DNA from: a virus
Strand: one strand, 5' to 3'
Virus record (IMG/VR): IMGVR_UViG_3300044614_002529
Span: 1 to 53,769 of that record
Length of the DNA: 53,769 nt
The notes under the pieces are model-generated. The model searched no databases and was not told the origin of the DNA. It saw nothing but the letters and a program-made list of their open reading frames with translations. Each line of letters starts with the position of its first letter. The first letter of the stretch is position 1. Below are positions 32,536-43,188 of the stretch, in pieces. The translations under genes were made by a program, and so were the position numbers.

Positions 32536-35500
32536 TTAGGGGTTTACTAGGTCAGCCGGATTATATCCGGCATCGATAATAGATTGGTAACGGGTAGTAG
32601 TGCTGCTGTTTACTGTAGCAACTACAGTTGGGTTAGTATTAGGAGACTGGTAGACAAATCCTAAATCAATTAAGATACCGCGTAGATTTTTATACAACAA
32701 CGCGATGGGGTTTTCGGTTATTATTTGCGTTTTTTGGGTACGTATTTTGTAGTACGTTCCGCCGATTAATTCTCCGGGGATACGCACTGTCCTTGTACCA
32801 ACGACGACACGACTGGTTGTTGTAACACCACTAGAACTGGTTGTTGTTTTTTCCTCATACACGTTAAACAGTTCGTCTCGATACAAGGAGGTTATTACAT
32901 CGTTACCAGCAGAAACGGTAACCGGAAAGATTTCGTTTTGTGTGTAGTTAGAATACTTTCCACTAGCATCTAACTTGTTTAACGACAAACGGACTCTGCA
33001 GTTACTGAAACGTTGGGAAGAATCGATAGAGGAGATTTCAGATACTATATCCCGAATTGAATCAGTTGAAAGACTATTGCTTGAAAGGTCTACGGTAATT
33101 TTTCGTGAATTACCAGAAAATACTCTGCCCAACGACCCGATTACATATCCTGATATGCCATTTACGCTTAAGTCTAATGCCGAGTACGAATCGTCGCGAA
33201 TTGAACCGAAACCGTTGCGAATGTTAAGAGTCCCAGATAGTTTACAATTCGATGCTCGGAATAGAAGCAGACTGCTAAATCCATTCTCAAACCACGTAGA
33301 AATATCATTAGTTTGGCGGGAAAAGTACAAGGGGGATGGTAAAGTACCAGAGATGTCCGAGTCAATTACTACACTTGTGTCGTAAACTGATACGACTCTG
33401 GAAACAACCGGACCGTTCGAAGACGTTCGAATTCCATCTCCAACCTGAACAAGCTGCCTAAAATTACTAGTACCAGTAAGGACGTAAACGTTATCGGCTG
33501 GGTCAGGCTGGGTTGAACGTGTAAGAGAGAGACCGGCAACTTCTGTTGGGGCATCAGTAGCACGGACAACTGAATCCCGTAGCCCTGGTACTGACCAGTC
33601 TGAACGGTACGTGGATGGTTGAGAGTTACTAATGTCTACTGTTTGTAAGTTGGTAGTCGAAGTTCCGGAGAAATTAGGCAGTAACGCTCCGCCGCCAGAC
33701 GGATTCTGTGACCACAAGACCAGGTTTCTTACATCTCTCGCAAAGTAAAAATTTGACGTATTGATGCTAAGATTTCTGAGATCGTTAAAACTACAAGCGG
33801 CAGAATAGATATTGATTTCTTTGGTATCTGTTTCGTACTTTAATTTTAAAGGGAATATTGGGAACTTTCCAGTTAATCCGCTATACTGTGAATTAAAGGA
33901 CGACAGGTTTACCAAGTTTACCAGATCTTTTTCTCTAAATCGATACGAGGGAGCGAAGTAACTAACCTCAAAAGAGGAAATTTTATGCTCACTACCCTCC
34001 GGACGAATTGAGGCGAAGTTCTCTGGGAGTAGGTAGTTAACCGTATTTGATACGACTGCACTAATTCCGTTACACGCTCCGATGCTAATTGATTCCAGTG
34101 CCCCAGTATCTAACGTAGTGCCTAGTTGTGGCATCGCCCCAGTTGTACCAGATCCGTATAGAGAGAGGGTGCGAAGTTTTGGAATGCGAAGCGGGGAGGC
34201 AGGAGTAGTAAACTGCGCACCTCCGGAGAAAGCAGCGTCAAGGGTGATTAGGTTTTCCCATGTGGAATTTTGAAGATTTATTGACAATCCGGAGCCGGTG
34301 TACACCATATTAATTCCCACAGTGTTGGTTCGCCATGCCGACCAGTTTTCACTAGGATTACCGATATAACCGGAGATATTGTTTGTTATAAAGTATTGGC
34401 CTCCTACATTAAAGTTTACGAACTTGTATTTAGATACGTGGCCGTTATTTGATGGGTTTGTCGAAGTACCGATATCAAGTAAGCTACCAGACGCACCAGA
34501 AGCTTCTATGTCGTAACTGAGTAAATTACCATTGTTACTCATTTTTGGCAATGAGCCAAAAAGAAATCTGTAAGATCGACCTCCTTTTCTCGACCAAGAC
34601 AGGTTTCTTAGATCTGGAAATACGTCATCGAAACGTGGGCTAAAGCCATAAAACCTGTCTCCGAGCGAAAGAGTATTCAGAGCGGAGAATTGTCGATAGT
34701 CGGTTCCAGCGGTGCGAGACTGATTAAGGACATACTTCTCGAACAATGTATCCGACCAGTCATCCCCATCTTCGTTGACAATCGCACCGGTCTTTGGGAC
34801 CGTCAGGTAGCTGATACCTGTATAGAGGGGGAATGAAAACGATGGTGTTGCCGAGCTATCTCTGTAGTCAAACCACCCCATCGGACCGCTGCGCCATGTA
34901 TCCCCTGAACCAGACAAATCCAAAGTACGGAGTTTGGTTCCAAGGGTTTTAAGCCATAGTGGCAGAACGGTCATCGATCCGCCAGACATTGCAAAGGTCT
35001 CCAGGTTATTGAAACCAATTAGTCCCAGATCTTTTCGGTCGGGGAATTCGCGAACATCGATACCGGAGAATTCGATTCCTTTGACTTTTTCCGGATTAAC
35101 GTAAAGGTACAGGTACAGATCGTAGAGGTTTTGATAACCGGTTGTTGTGATATCAATATTTAACGTGAACGTTGTCGAACCTTCTGTTTGTGTTTGTTGA
35201 GTGACAGGAAGAAATTCAACTAGCGGAGAGTTGGGTCGTTGTTGTGCCGGTTGAATCTGATAACCAAAAAAGTACGGAGCGGTTGAATCAGTAAATGTAA
35301 AACGTATTTGACCTGTTGCTAATCGGCAGTATACCCGTAACGGCGTATTTTTGGTTGCTAATAGTCGTACGGGTACCGTAGCCCCGGTGTTGCCGTTGTC
35401 GATATTTACTGTAATCGCATGAGATGGGTTTTCAACAACCGGTGATTTGGTTAAAAAGGAGGATTTAGGCAGAATAATACGGTTGACGTGGGAACGGCGT

Positions 35501-36054
35501 CGAACCCTAATCGATCCGGGATACAACGCACTTAAAAAATAACCAACATTGTTCGGATCAGTTTCAGCGTTAAATAGACTAGCTCTGGATGTTGACAACG
35601 CGACATTTTTTCTCGACGGATTAGAAAAAAGCAATTCCCCTATCGTATTTGTCCTATACTGTGCGCCCGAACATTGAATGGATCCGTTAAAGATTATAAC
35701 GTTTGGTGTATTTTGACTAGGTGACCCTATACCGCCAAGATGAAACTCCGGACTATAGTATTCCTTGTTGATATAAAGTCGAGTTGGAATACTGTCATTA
35801 TAGACAGTGTGGATCTGATGAAGCGATGGTAAAAGAAGACGAGATAGGCCCGATGCGGATCGTAGATCTTCGCGGGTTATTGGTTCTGAGACACCATATA
35901 GACGATCGAGAATCTCTGGGCGAATTAATATATTCCGTAACGCATCACGTTTATCGGAATCAAAAATTTCCGCAAGATTAGCCGTGCTGTCGGAAACTAA
36001 TCCGATGTCTGGCCGAGAAAACCTGCCAAATCCTGGAAAAAAGGAATCCGCCAT
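32536..36054 (-). CDS. Leucine-rich-repeat virion protein, 1172 aa
   Basis: A large protein whose central and C-terminal parts contain leucine-rich repeats of irregular length: LGLIGFNNLETFAMSGG, TKLRTLDLSGSG, LNTLSLGDRFYGFSPR, LRTLSLYGSGTTGAMPQL, TLDTGALESISIGACNGIS, LLLFRASNCKLSGTL, ALDLSVNGISGYVIGSL and VDLSSNSLSTDSI. The LDLSxNxLSGxxP-like character resembles the plant-type LRR. N- and C-terminal regions are beta-rich and unrecognised. The start is ATG 36054, 29 nt after a late box. LRR proteins bind proteins or glycans, so a host-receptor-binding role is likely; virion location is inferred from the operon. Confidence 0.72.
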   Translation of the reverse strand: MADSFFPGFGRFSRPDIGLVSDSTANLAEIFDSDKRDALRNILIRPEILDRLYGVSEPITREDLRSASGLSRLLLPSLHQIHTVYNDSIPTRLYINKEYYSPEFHLGGIGSPSQNTPNVIIFNGSIQCSGAQYRTNTIGELLFSNPSRKNVALSTSRASLFNAETDPNNVGYFLSALYPGSIRVRRRSHVNRIILPKSSFLTKSPVVENPSHAITVNIDNGNTGATVPVRLLATKNTPLRVYCRLATGQIRFTFTDSTAPYFFGYQIQPAQQRPNSPLVEFLPVTQQTQTEGSTTFTLNIDITTTGYQNLYDLYLYLYVNPEKVKGIEFSGIDVREFPDRKDLGLIGFNNLETFAMSGGSMTVLPLWLKTLGTKLRTLDLSGSGDTWRSGPMGWFDYRDSSATPSFSFPLYTGISYLTVPKTGAIVNEDGDDWSDTLFEKYVLNQSRTAGTDYRQFSALNTLSLGDRFYGFSPRFDDVFPDLRNLSWSRKGGRSYRFLFGSLPKMSNNGNLLSYDIEASGASGSLLDIGTSTNPSNNGHVSKYKFVNFNVGGQYFITNNISGYIGNPSENWSAWRTNTVGINMVYTGSGLSINLQNSTWENLITLDAAFSGGAQFTTPASPLRIPKLRTLSLYGSGTTGAMPQLGTTLDTGALESISIGACNGISAVVSNTVNYLLPENFASIRPEGSEHKISSFEVSYFAPSYRFREKDLVNLVNLSSFNSQYSGLTGKFPIFPLKLKYETDTKEINIYSAACSFNDLRNLSINTSNFYFARDVRNLVLWSQNPSGGGALLPNFSGTSTTNLQTVDISNSQPSTYRSDWSVPGLRDSVVRATDAPTEVAGLSLTRSTQPDPADNVYVLTGTSNFRQLVQVGDGIRTSSNGPVVSRVVSVYDTSVVIDSDISGTLPSPLYFSRQTNDISTWFENGFSSLLLFRASNCKLSGTLNIRNGFGSIRDDSYSALDLSVNGISGYVIGSLGRVFSGNSRKITVDLSSNSLSTDSIRDIVSEISSIDSSQRFSNCRVRLSLNKLDASGKYSNYTQNEIFPVTVSAGNDVITSLYRDELFNVYEEKTTTSSSGVTTTSRVVVGTRTVRIPGELIGGTYYKIRTQKTQIITENPIALLYKNLRGILIDLGFVYQSPNTNPTVVATVNSSTTTRYQSIIDAGYNPADLVNP

Positions 36055-36083
36055 CCACCAACAAATAAGCTACTCTCTATAGA

Positions 36084-36093
36084 GCTTTCAACG
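36084..36093 (-). promoter_or_regulatory. Putative late promoter box (copy 10)
   Basis: The minus strand reads CGTTGAAAGC then TCTATAGAGAG, 29 nt before the LRR protein start. It begins one base past the stop of the upstream 1343-aa gene. Confidence 0.75.
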
Positions 36094-36094
36094 A

Positions 36095-39000
36095 CTATTG
36101 CTCAGTGTAGTTAAGGGACATGTAAATTTCATTACTAGTTTCGTTATGGTTACCGAGTGACCGAGCGATGAAAAATGTTGCGAGATTCCCATCGTCTTCG
36201 TTGACAATGCTCTCAGCGGAGATATTAAACACCGTATTCAAATCAATCTCGGTCGGTGTATTAGCGGAAATGTAATATGTTGCCAGTGGGATAGCTTGAC
36301 TGGGATTAGTTAAGTATCTTAACGGATACTGTGAGTTCGTAAATATTCCGGCTGAGTTAGTCCCTCCAGGGGAGAAGAAGCTGCCGCACTTACGAGGGTT
36401 GGTGTGGATAGACTTATACGTATCTAGGGTCGATTCGCTTGCGTTAATTGTCGGAGCGGTAGATAGGTTAAGAAGATCGGTCTGGGTGTAAGTAGTAATC
36501 GATTTTACTGCGCCGTTAGACTGCGGACTAGCTGACCATTGGCTATGGTAATCGGGAGTTCCAGAATCTGAAATTGATACAGTTGAGCGGTGGGGGGTAA
36601 ATGGTCTAACGTCGACACCATTCATCGTTTTTTGACCGACCCAAAGACCTCCAAGTTTCGCTCCTTGACGTCCTTGTACAAATACACGGATAAACGGGAC
36701 ATTTCCCGGTGCGATTTTAGAGACAAGAATCTGTCTAACCCTAGAACGTTTATCGATATTTGCGATATATACGACATTATAGAATACGGTAACGCTACCA
36801 ACCGCTATACCTCCAGGTAAAGAGTTACCGATGGGTAGCAGGTAAAGAGTGACGCCGTCATCGACAACCCTGGTAATTCCTCCAGTTGTCGAAACATTTG
36901 CGGTCGAACCGCCTTGGACTAAGGTGATTGTGTACGGTTCACCCAAGTTTGGCCAAGGGGAATTGGTGTCGGATACGTAATAGGTTGTTACAGAGGTCTC
37001 TGAGTCAACTTCAGCGATAATGCTGACGTCGCTACGCAATTCACGGCCAGCTTTACAAAACAAACCGCGACAAGGGCCGCCCTCGATACCAGGGACGGAG
37101 ATACGTTGATCGTCAAGGTCGGTTAAACCGGAGTATGAGGTAAATTCACCGGACTCTAGGTTATAAGTATCAACAGATACGAGAGGGTTAGTCTCAATGT
37201 ACAAGATATTGTTTTGATGGTTATTTACAAAGTCATACGGTAATCCTTCGTAAAAATTCTGACCATCCCACACTGCAGTCGGCTCGATTCCCCAGTTGAC
37301 ATCTGGTGTTGTCGCGTAAAGATCGTTGCCGGAGTCAGTTGTTTCAGGCCATACAAATCCGAAACGGAGCGAAGAAGAGTGAGAAGAGTCTAAACCTGTT
37401 TCCGATCCGCCTACCCAGTAAATATAAAACTCATCGCTAAGTACGTCGACAGTACTTAGAAGGATTTGATCACGGCGAAAATAATCAAACTCAATGTCGT
37501 ATCCGGTTTCGTATGGGGCGACAGGAGCGTAAAGGAAAGGAAGATAGACGTTAGACGAAGATGGTAACGTATTTCGGCTAGAAAGATACACGTTTGACGT
37601 TGCGTCTCTTTGTAACTTAATAGTTAAAGATCCGCTACTAAAATCCTTTTGAGTGGCGGGAAATAGTGCATAAAGGTCGTTCCCAATAACTCTTACGACT
37701 TGGTCTCCAATAACGCTCCAGTTACTTGAACTGGCCGGGCTGCGAAATCCTCCAACCGATGCCGTACTATACGCCGCTACCGCACTATAACTCGATGCGT
37801 CGGTACTTGATATTCCGATGGCCGGTCGGTCTAGAGTAAAGTACGGATCGATAGTGAATTTTCCTTTAAGACGTCTGCTTTCCGGTAGTTGTTTCCATTC
37901 ATACCCTTCTTGATGTGTATACGCCCACTCCGGACACCCCCTTTGCCTAACAATCTTGATCTCACAGTCCCTCTGACTGTATACAAATGCGTTTTCTGGG
38001 AATATCTCTTTCTTATTGTAGAGTTCGGATCCGAAGCGATTGACGAGAAACTGTCTAGGTTTGACACCCATTAACGTCGTCCAGTCGATGGCATTAAGCT
38101 GGGTTTTAGACTCAGAGAATCCTGGACTAGGGAGATACTGAACTTTCGATTGTGCGTTTAGACTGTATAACGTACCTTTATCATACCCGTCAATATAGTA
38201 CGACGCACCAAACTTATACACATACTGATCGACACGGATAGTGGAAGAGTCAGAGATCAGTAGGCGATACTTAAAGTAGAAAAACGGATCGGCAAGGCAA
38301 GGTTGGCCGAGCTGGTTTTCGATTACAAGGGTATGCAGAGTTACCCACCGACACTCGTCGTTCTCAACGGGTACGTACGCATAGAATCTTGCCCCAATTG
38401 CACCGTACCAACCGAACTCGATCTTGTACATGGTCACGGTGTCAGGGTTAAGAATATATCCTGTTTCTCCTTCCCCCCCTAACGGATCTCCATTCATGAT
38501 CTTTTGCTCGATCACTGTTTCGTATTGAACTTGGCCATTACGAACAATGGTACGGGTGTTATCCCGGTAATTCGCATTCTGCAGAAATACGGTATCTTCT
38601 AACGGAACGGTGGATCGGCGGACAACAGAAAAATTCGCACCGTTACTAAGGCGGAACATATACGAGTCGGTATCGTTTTCAATACCAAATTCGAGAACGG
38701 TTCCCGGACCGGCTCCGATTTCACTGACTTTGACGCCGTACGTAAATCCGCTGATGCGTCCGGGCTGGTAACGGAATGAGCGGATAGATTTTAAAGTAAT
38801 TTCGCTACGAATACCTTGTACACCGCCGATCCGATTAGTATCAGTAGGCAGATCTATTTGTTCACCAAATGATTCGGACGGCCAGGAGTCCGAAAAGACA
38901 TTGTTTGTCCGGTCAGCGACAACGGGAGTGTCTAGAATGAAGTAGGGTAGTTTAAGATCACGTTCGAGAGCGGTTACGCTGGATTCGTTTGGGTGTACGG

Positions 39001-40126
39001 TGAACTCCCAGTTCTTAAGATCGGTGCGGAGCAGGTTCCAATCTAATCCGAAATACTTTTCCCATAGCTCCGGAGTTGGATTTGTTCGGATACGGTAATG
39101 ACCACGGTCTTCTGGGCGGCCGGAGGGATAGTAAACGCGCGTGCTGCTAAAGAAAAACGAATCCCAGGAGACATTGAGATCTTGAGGCAACCTAGCAGTC
39201 GCTTCAGGAATGATGACTCCGCTCGCACCCCATAACGACTCACTACCACGCCAATCTTCAACCGTCGTCGTATTAAAGTTATAAGCGCGTCCGCTAGGAA
39301 TAATTGGGTAATTGCTTATTGGACCGAAGCGGTTCTGTTTGATGTCTAACCAAATTTTATCCCAGTATAGTTCGTTAAATGTGTAGGTACCGTTACCACC
39401 TATAGTAGGAGGGTATGTGGTAAGCAGGTACCCAAGGTTAAATTGTTCCCATTGTGACTGTGTGAAGTTTTCAACAACATACCGAAAGAGATATAACGCG
39501 ACAATAGAGTTAAGGTATTGCCCCCATCCGGTATAGCGTTCACCTCCTCCTGGGTTAATAAGTTGGTCCTGGATACCTGGACGTGGAGGTTCGAGGAACG
39601 GGGTCGGGTTGGACGATAACACTATCGCCGCGTTTCTTTCGTCTTCGTCGAAACTTGTCGGATAATAGTTCCCAGTTGAACTCGGACGTCGTGTCCACCA
39701 CCACCCTGCTGAGTCACCATCTCCGTAACCGCCACTATCAATACGCCAATCCTTGGGGTCGAGTCCGTATGTCGATACGTTTCCAAACAGGCCTTGTTGT
39801 GTGGTTTCGCGATTGATACCCAGCAATGACCGTGACACCTCGCTTTGCTCCGCAAAGCGTTCGACAATAGGGAGAGCAGCAGGGGAGCCTTTACTAAAAT
39901 TATTCGCTGTGCTTAGGCCGTCGGCCTGATACGAGTCGGAGTTTACTACGACACTCGGAGCTGTATCAGCCCCATACTCACTTAACCGATACTCGTCTTT
40001 CTCTGTAACCAGTGGTGCGCCTTGTTCGGTAGCCAAAGCGAAGCCCCTGATATCGACCATCTGCTTGACACCGCGACTTTTACGAGGTGGTGTCTTGTCT
40101 GCCCGGATTGATTGTTTGCCGGCCAT
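36095..40126 (-). CDS. Cyanophage fibre/virion protein, 1343 aa (paralogue of next)
   Basis: A large virion protein paralogous to the 1018-aa protein encoded upstream. Shared blocks include SFRYQPGRISGFTYGVKVSE, MYKIEFGWYGAIGARFYAYVP, CRWVTLHTLVIENQLGQP and ASYYIDGYDKGTLYSLN. This RYQPGR...GVK...WYGA...ASYYIDG set is typical of large cyanophage fibre proteins. The N-terminus (IRADKTPPRKSRGVKQM) is short and basic. Its stop is 1 nt from a late box of the next operon, and its start lies 4 nt after the upstream gene, so the two paralogues are co-expressed. It probably forms part of long or side tail fibres; exact location unknown. Confidence 0.7.
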   Translation of the reverse strand: MAGKQSIRADKTPPRKSRGVKQMVDIRGFALATEQGAPLVTEKDEYRLSEYGADTAPSVVVNSDSYQADGLSTANNFSKGSPAALPIVERFAEQSEVSRSLLGINRETTQQGLFGNVSTYGLDPKDWRIDSGGYGDGDSAGWWWTRRPSSTGNYYPTSFDEDERNAAIVLSSNPTPFLEPPRPGIQDQLINPGGGERYTGWGQYLNSIVALYLFRYVVENFTQSQWEQFNLGYLLTTYPPTIGGNGTYTFNELYWDKIWLDIKQNRFGPISNYPIIPSGRAYNFNTTTVEDWRGSESLWGASGVIIPEATARLPQDLNVSWDSFFFSSTRVYYPSGRPEDRGHYRIRTNPTPELWEKYFGLDWNLLRTDLKNWEFTVHPNESSVTALERDLKLPYFILDTPVVADRTNNVFSDSWPSESFGEQIDLPTDTNRIGGVQGIRSEITLKSIRSFRYQPGRISGFTYGVKVSEIGAGPGTVLEFGIENDTDSYMFRLSNGANFSVVRRSTVPLEDTVFLQNANYRDNTRTIVRNGQVQYETVIEQKIMNGDPLGGEGETGYILNPDTVTMYKIEFGWYGAIGARFYAYVPVENDECRWVTLHTLVIENQLGQPCLADPFFYFKYRLLISDSSTIRVDQYVYKFGASYYIDGYDKGTLYSLNAQSKVQYLPSPGFSESKTQLNAIDWTTLMGVKPRQFLVNRFGSELYNKKEIFPENAFVYSQRDCEIKIVRQRGCPEWAYTHQEGYEWKQLPESRRLKGKFTIDPYFTLDRPAIGISSTDASSYSAVAAYSTASVGGFRSPASSSNWSVIGDQVVRVIGNDLYALFPATQKDFSSGSLTIKLQRDATSNVYLSSRNTLPSSSNVYLPFLYAPVAPYETGYDIEFDYFRRDQILLSTVDVLSDEFYIYWVGGSETGLDSSHSSSLRFGFVWPETTDSGNDLYATTPDVNWGIEPTAVWDGQNFYEGLPYDFVNNHQNNILYIETNPLVSVDTYNLESGEFTSYSGLTDLDDQRISVPGIEGGPCRGLFCKAGRELRSDVSIIAEVDSETSVTTYYVSDTNSPWPNLGEPYTITLVQGGSTANVSTTGGITRVVDDGVTLYLLPIGNSLPGGIAVGSVTVFYNVVYIANIDKRSRVRQILVSKIAPGNVPFIRVFVQGRQGAKLGGLWVGQKTMNGVDVRPFTPHRSTVSISDSGTPDYHSQWSASPQSNGAVKSITTYTQTDLLNLSTAPTINASESTLDTYKSIHTNPRKCGSFFSPGGTNSAGIFTNSQYPLRYLTNPSQAIPLATYYISANTPTEIDLNTVFNISAESIVNEDDGNLATFFIARSLGNHNETSNEIYMSLNYTEQ

Positions 40127-40129
40127 TGA

Positions 40130-43100
40130 TCACTGCTCCTCCCAGGTTAGAGAGTTGACAATAGAAAGTTGAGTCGATGGTTGGCTGGTCGCCGATGTTG
40201 ATTCCCACATCGCATATGCGCAGAGAATGTCAACTTCGTTAGTAAGAGGGTACGAGATGTATTCTTTGTTGTAGGCAAAGTAGTCGGTTAGGTCGTATTG
40301 TGCGCCGCCGGCATTACTATACAAGGAGAAGATGATACTGCCCGTGTTTGCAACTGGCGCAAGACGGAAGTCTTGAGATACTGACGCACCTGATAGTTGC
40401 GCGATGGATTCAAAACTACCAACCCGCTCTGTCTCGTTCCATTTTTTCTGGTCTTCGTACTTAGTATGAGTAAAATCACCGGTAAACGGGGTGATTGTAC
40501 CTTGGGTATTAAACGTATACATTCTGACTGGAAGCACGGATCCGTATACAGTTACCGGCTCGTTCTGCGCGGTATAGTTTTGAACGTAATACTTAGACCC
40601 TTTACGGAAAAAGCGAACGAGAATTGAAGTTTCGGATACAGAGGGATTGGTGGGGAAACCACCTACCGGCACCGATCCGGTACCAATTCCCCTCATGTAT
40701 GCGTGTAGGTACGAGCCATCAGCACTAAGCAATCCTTGGAGGGTGGTGAAATCACCGCTGGAGATGTTTGTACCGGAGATAATTTCTCTAGGAACAGTAC
40801 CGGATCCGAGATTAAAGCCAAATTGGGGGGAGCCGGAGATACTATAAAGCGTGATAGCGTAGGACTGTGAAAGTGCGGAGTTGTTAAGGTTGTTAGTGAT
40901 CAGTAGGGGATTTTTGATAAAATTGACCGTGACGATATTACTATCAGTGCTGGGGTCGGTAATACCAATGCCGTATTTGATCGGGTAAAGCTGGATTCGG
41001 TTGCGGATCGGTGTACCGGTTGTGTTTGATACTTCGTCCTTGGCCCTCAGCGCAACCATTGCTCGTTGGCGACGTGGTACAATAAGTTCGATTGAACTGC
41101 CGTTGCTTAGGAAAGTTGTTGATTTATTGAAATATAGTCGGACATTGCTACCTCCGTCGTTTTCTACCCAGATTACTCGCATTGTAGTATCGGCCTTTAG
41201 ATACGCACCAACTAGTTGGTCTTTATCCGCTTGGGGTACCGTGCTTGCAAGGATGCTGAAGTAGTTACTGGCTGGTACGGTAGCTACAGAAGTTTTGATA
41301 CCACCATACGACACGGATTTAGCGTAATCGGACGATTTAGACAGCAACTTAACGGTGCCCTTGTCGCCACCGTCAATGTAGTACGATGCACCGTATTTTA
41401 CTAGTGTGCTTTTGTTGTTCGGTAGCCCGTTGCTTAGCCCGGAATGGGTGAGGTAAGTGATGGGAAGTGTCGCATTACCTAACGACGCTACGTCGAGTTG
41501 GTTCGATGCCCGCATGTGGTGTACTCGTACCCACCTCGCTTCACCATTGGCTACAGGGACGTAACAAAGGAACAATGCGCCGACTGCGCCGTACCATGAG
41601 AAATCGATTTTCCACATGGTTACTTTGGTAAAGTCGACATCGTATACAGAGGCATCGGTAAGGGTTTGTCCGTTTAATTCGATTTGGTCGCCAGGACGTT
41701 TGACGCCGATGACTGTCGGGTCGACGTTGGCGGTGGAGACGTCAGACCAACGGACAATGTTGTCGCTACGACCATTGAGTTGGTCGTTGCTGAACATAGC
41801 ACGAACCGGACGCCACTCGTACACTGTGCGGTATTGAGGCGGAACACAAATCTTAAACCACTCCTTTAAGGTGACGTTTCTGGTTCCGGGGTCAGTCGAT
41901 TCGGTATTGTACTCTTTGCCCGCGCTGCGGTGAGAATCGGTATCAAAAGCGGCGTCGAATTCTCCGTTAGAGATCTGTGTTCCACCTTGAACCGTCACCA
42001 GCAGGTTCCAGACTTTAACTCCGCTATTCGCTTCTGAAGGATCGGTATCATACCCGAATCTCGCGTTATTAACCGCAACACTAAGAGCGTCGCCGGACAA
42101 AGCAATTTCGGATGTAAAGTCAGCTCCACCACCTCTACTCAGATTCGTAACAATATCTTCCCATCGACAATGAGCGTCTAGGCGGATGTACTGGGATGCG
42201 GGCTTCAGGAACTGGTTGTTAGTTTTCCAGCCCTCATACTCCAAAGTCGTAAATGTGCTTGGCTCACGTTGATCAAGAGGGAATTGAAACTGACGGCCGG
42301 CTAGGTGTTCGACAAATGCGCCAGCGCTATTTCGATATGCGAGACGGACTGCATAGCCAGAATTCGGCTCGTAGTCGGACAAGGTGTTAGGAGCAGATTC
42401 AACAGCACGGACATTAGACGGGCTGTAGCACAAGCTCGGATCGTAGATAGCGGCGGCGACATAGCATAGCCCGTTACGGTAAATAACTGGATCGACACCA
42501 ACCACTCCCCAGTTGCCACCTTTAATATTGCTTGTACCACTCAACGCTGCGACCTTGTTCCATGCGTCGCCAGTTGACTCGATGCCCGTAGGTTGCGATG
42601 GGGTCAGGGCTTGAGTCCGTCTAATACACCGGAAGTCGTTGTTATCACCACTGTTAACGATTTCGAAATAGTAGCCGTCAAACTTATCAAAGATGCCCCA
42701 TTTTTTAATGGTCGGCGCACCTTTCATGATGTTGCGGTTGGGGGTCGCTTCGTCGTATGTGGATAACGTTCGATTCATTTTGACGCCCATGGTCGAAGAC
42801 GAAACTCGGCCGGGCTGGTAACGGAAGAACCGTTTCGATGTCAGTACGGTCGTCCGGCCTTCGCTCGCGACTAGCTCCGCGCCCGCCTCACGCTCAAGGT
42901 GGTTTACGCCTGTTCCGGTATCCGGATCGTTTTCAAGAGGAATTTGCGACCATTCTGAGGGGTTGACGTCGTAGGTGTTGACGTCAGCGAAGATGCCTAG
43001 CGCGACTTCGGCCCTGGGGATGCCGAGCAGGCTTAACGCCACCTCCGACTGGATCTTGTTCTGTTCTTCAACCGGAATCGGGGGCTGATCCTCCGCGAAT

Positions 43101-43183
43101 ACGACTGGGAGTGAATTGACCGCCTTTTGTTGACCGAGGGGTACCGGGGCGGTTTTACCAATAATCGTTTGTTTGTTAGCCAT
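40130..43183 (-). CDS. Cyanophage fibre/virion protein, ~1018 aa (paralogue of previous)
   Basis: Paralogue of the 1343-aa protein, sharing FFRYQPGRVSSSTMGVKMN, MWKIDFSWYGAVGALFLCYVP, ARWVRVHHMRASNQLDVASL and ASYYIDGGDKGTVKLLSKSS. The start is taken as ATG 43183 (MANKQTIIGK); a TTG 9 nt upstream overlaps the previous stop (TTGA). N-terminal residues 30-60 (QPPIPVEEQNKIQSEVALSLLGIPR) are shared in style with its paralogue. The genes follow the tailspike gene in one operon, so this is probably a tail fibre component. Confidence 0.7.
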   Translation of the reverse strand: MANKQTIIGKTAPVPLGQQKAVNSLPVVFAEDQPPIPVEEQNKIQSEVALSLLGIPRAEVALGIFADVNTYDVNPSEWSQIPLENDPDTGTGVNHLEREAGAELVASEGRTTVLTSKRFFRYQPGRVSSSTMGVKMNRTLSTYDEATPNRNIMKGAPTIKKWGIFDKFDGYYFEIVNSGDNNDFRCIRRTQALTPSQPTGIESTGDAWNKVAALSGTSNIKGGNWGVVGVDPVIYRNGLCYVAAAIYDPSLCYSPSNVRAVESAPNTLSDYEPNSGYAVRLAYRNSAGAFVEHLAGRQFQFPLDQREPSTFTTLEYEGWKTNNQFLKPASQYIRLDAHCRWEDIVTNLSRGGGADFTSEIALSGDALSVAVNNARFGYDTDPSEANSGVKVWNLLVTVQGGTQISNGEFDAAFDTDSHRSAGKEYNTESTDPGTRNVTLKEWFKICVPPQYRTVYEWRPVRAMFSNDQLNGRSDNIVRWSDVSTANVDPTVIGVKRPGDQIELNGQTLTDASVYDVDFTKVTMWKIDFSWYGAVGALFLCYVPVANGEARWVRVHHMRASNQLDVASLGNATLPITYLTHSGLSNGLPNNKSTLVKYGASYYIDGGDKGTVKLLSKSSDYAKSVSYGGIKTSVATVPASNYFSILASTVPQADKDQLVGAYLKADTTMRVIWVENDGGSNVRLYFNKSTTFLSNGSSIELIVPRRQRAMVALRAKDEVSNTTGTPIRNRIQLYPIKYGIGITDPSTDSNIVTVNFIKNPLLITNNLNNSALSQSYAITLYSISGSPQFGFNLGSGTVPREIISGTNISSGDFTTLQGLLSADGSYLHAYMRGIGTGSVPVGGFPTNPSVSETSILVRFFRKGSKYYVQNYTAQNEPVTVYGSVLPVRMYTFNTQGTITPFTGDFTHTKYEDQKKWNETERVGSFESIAQLSGASVSQDFRLAPVANTGSIIFSLYSNAGGAQYDLTDYFAYNKEYISYPLTNEVDILCAYAMWESTSATSQPSTQLSIVNSLTWEEQ

Positions 43184-43188
43184 GGGGA

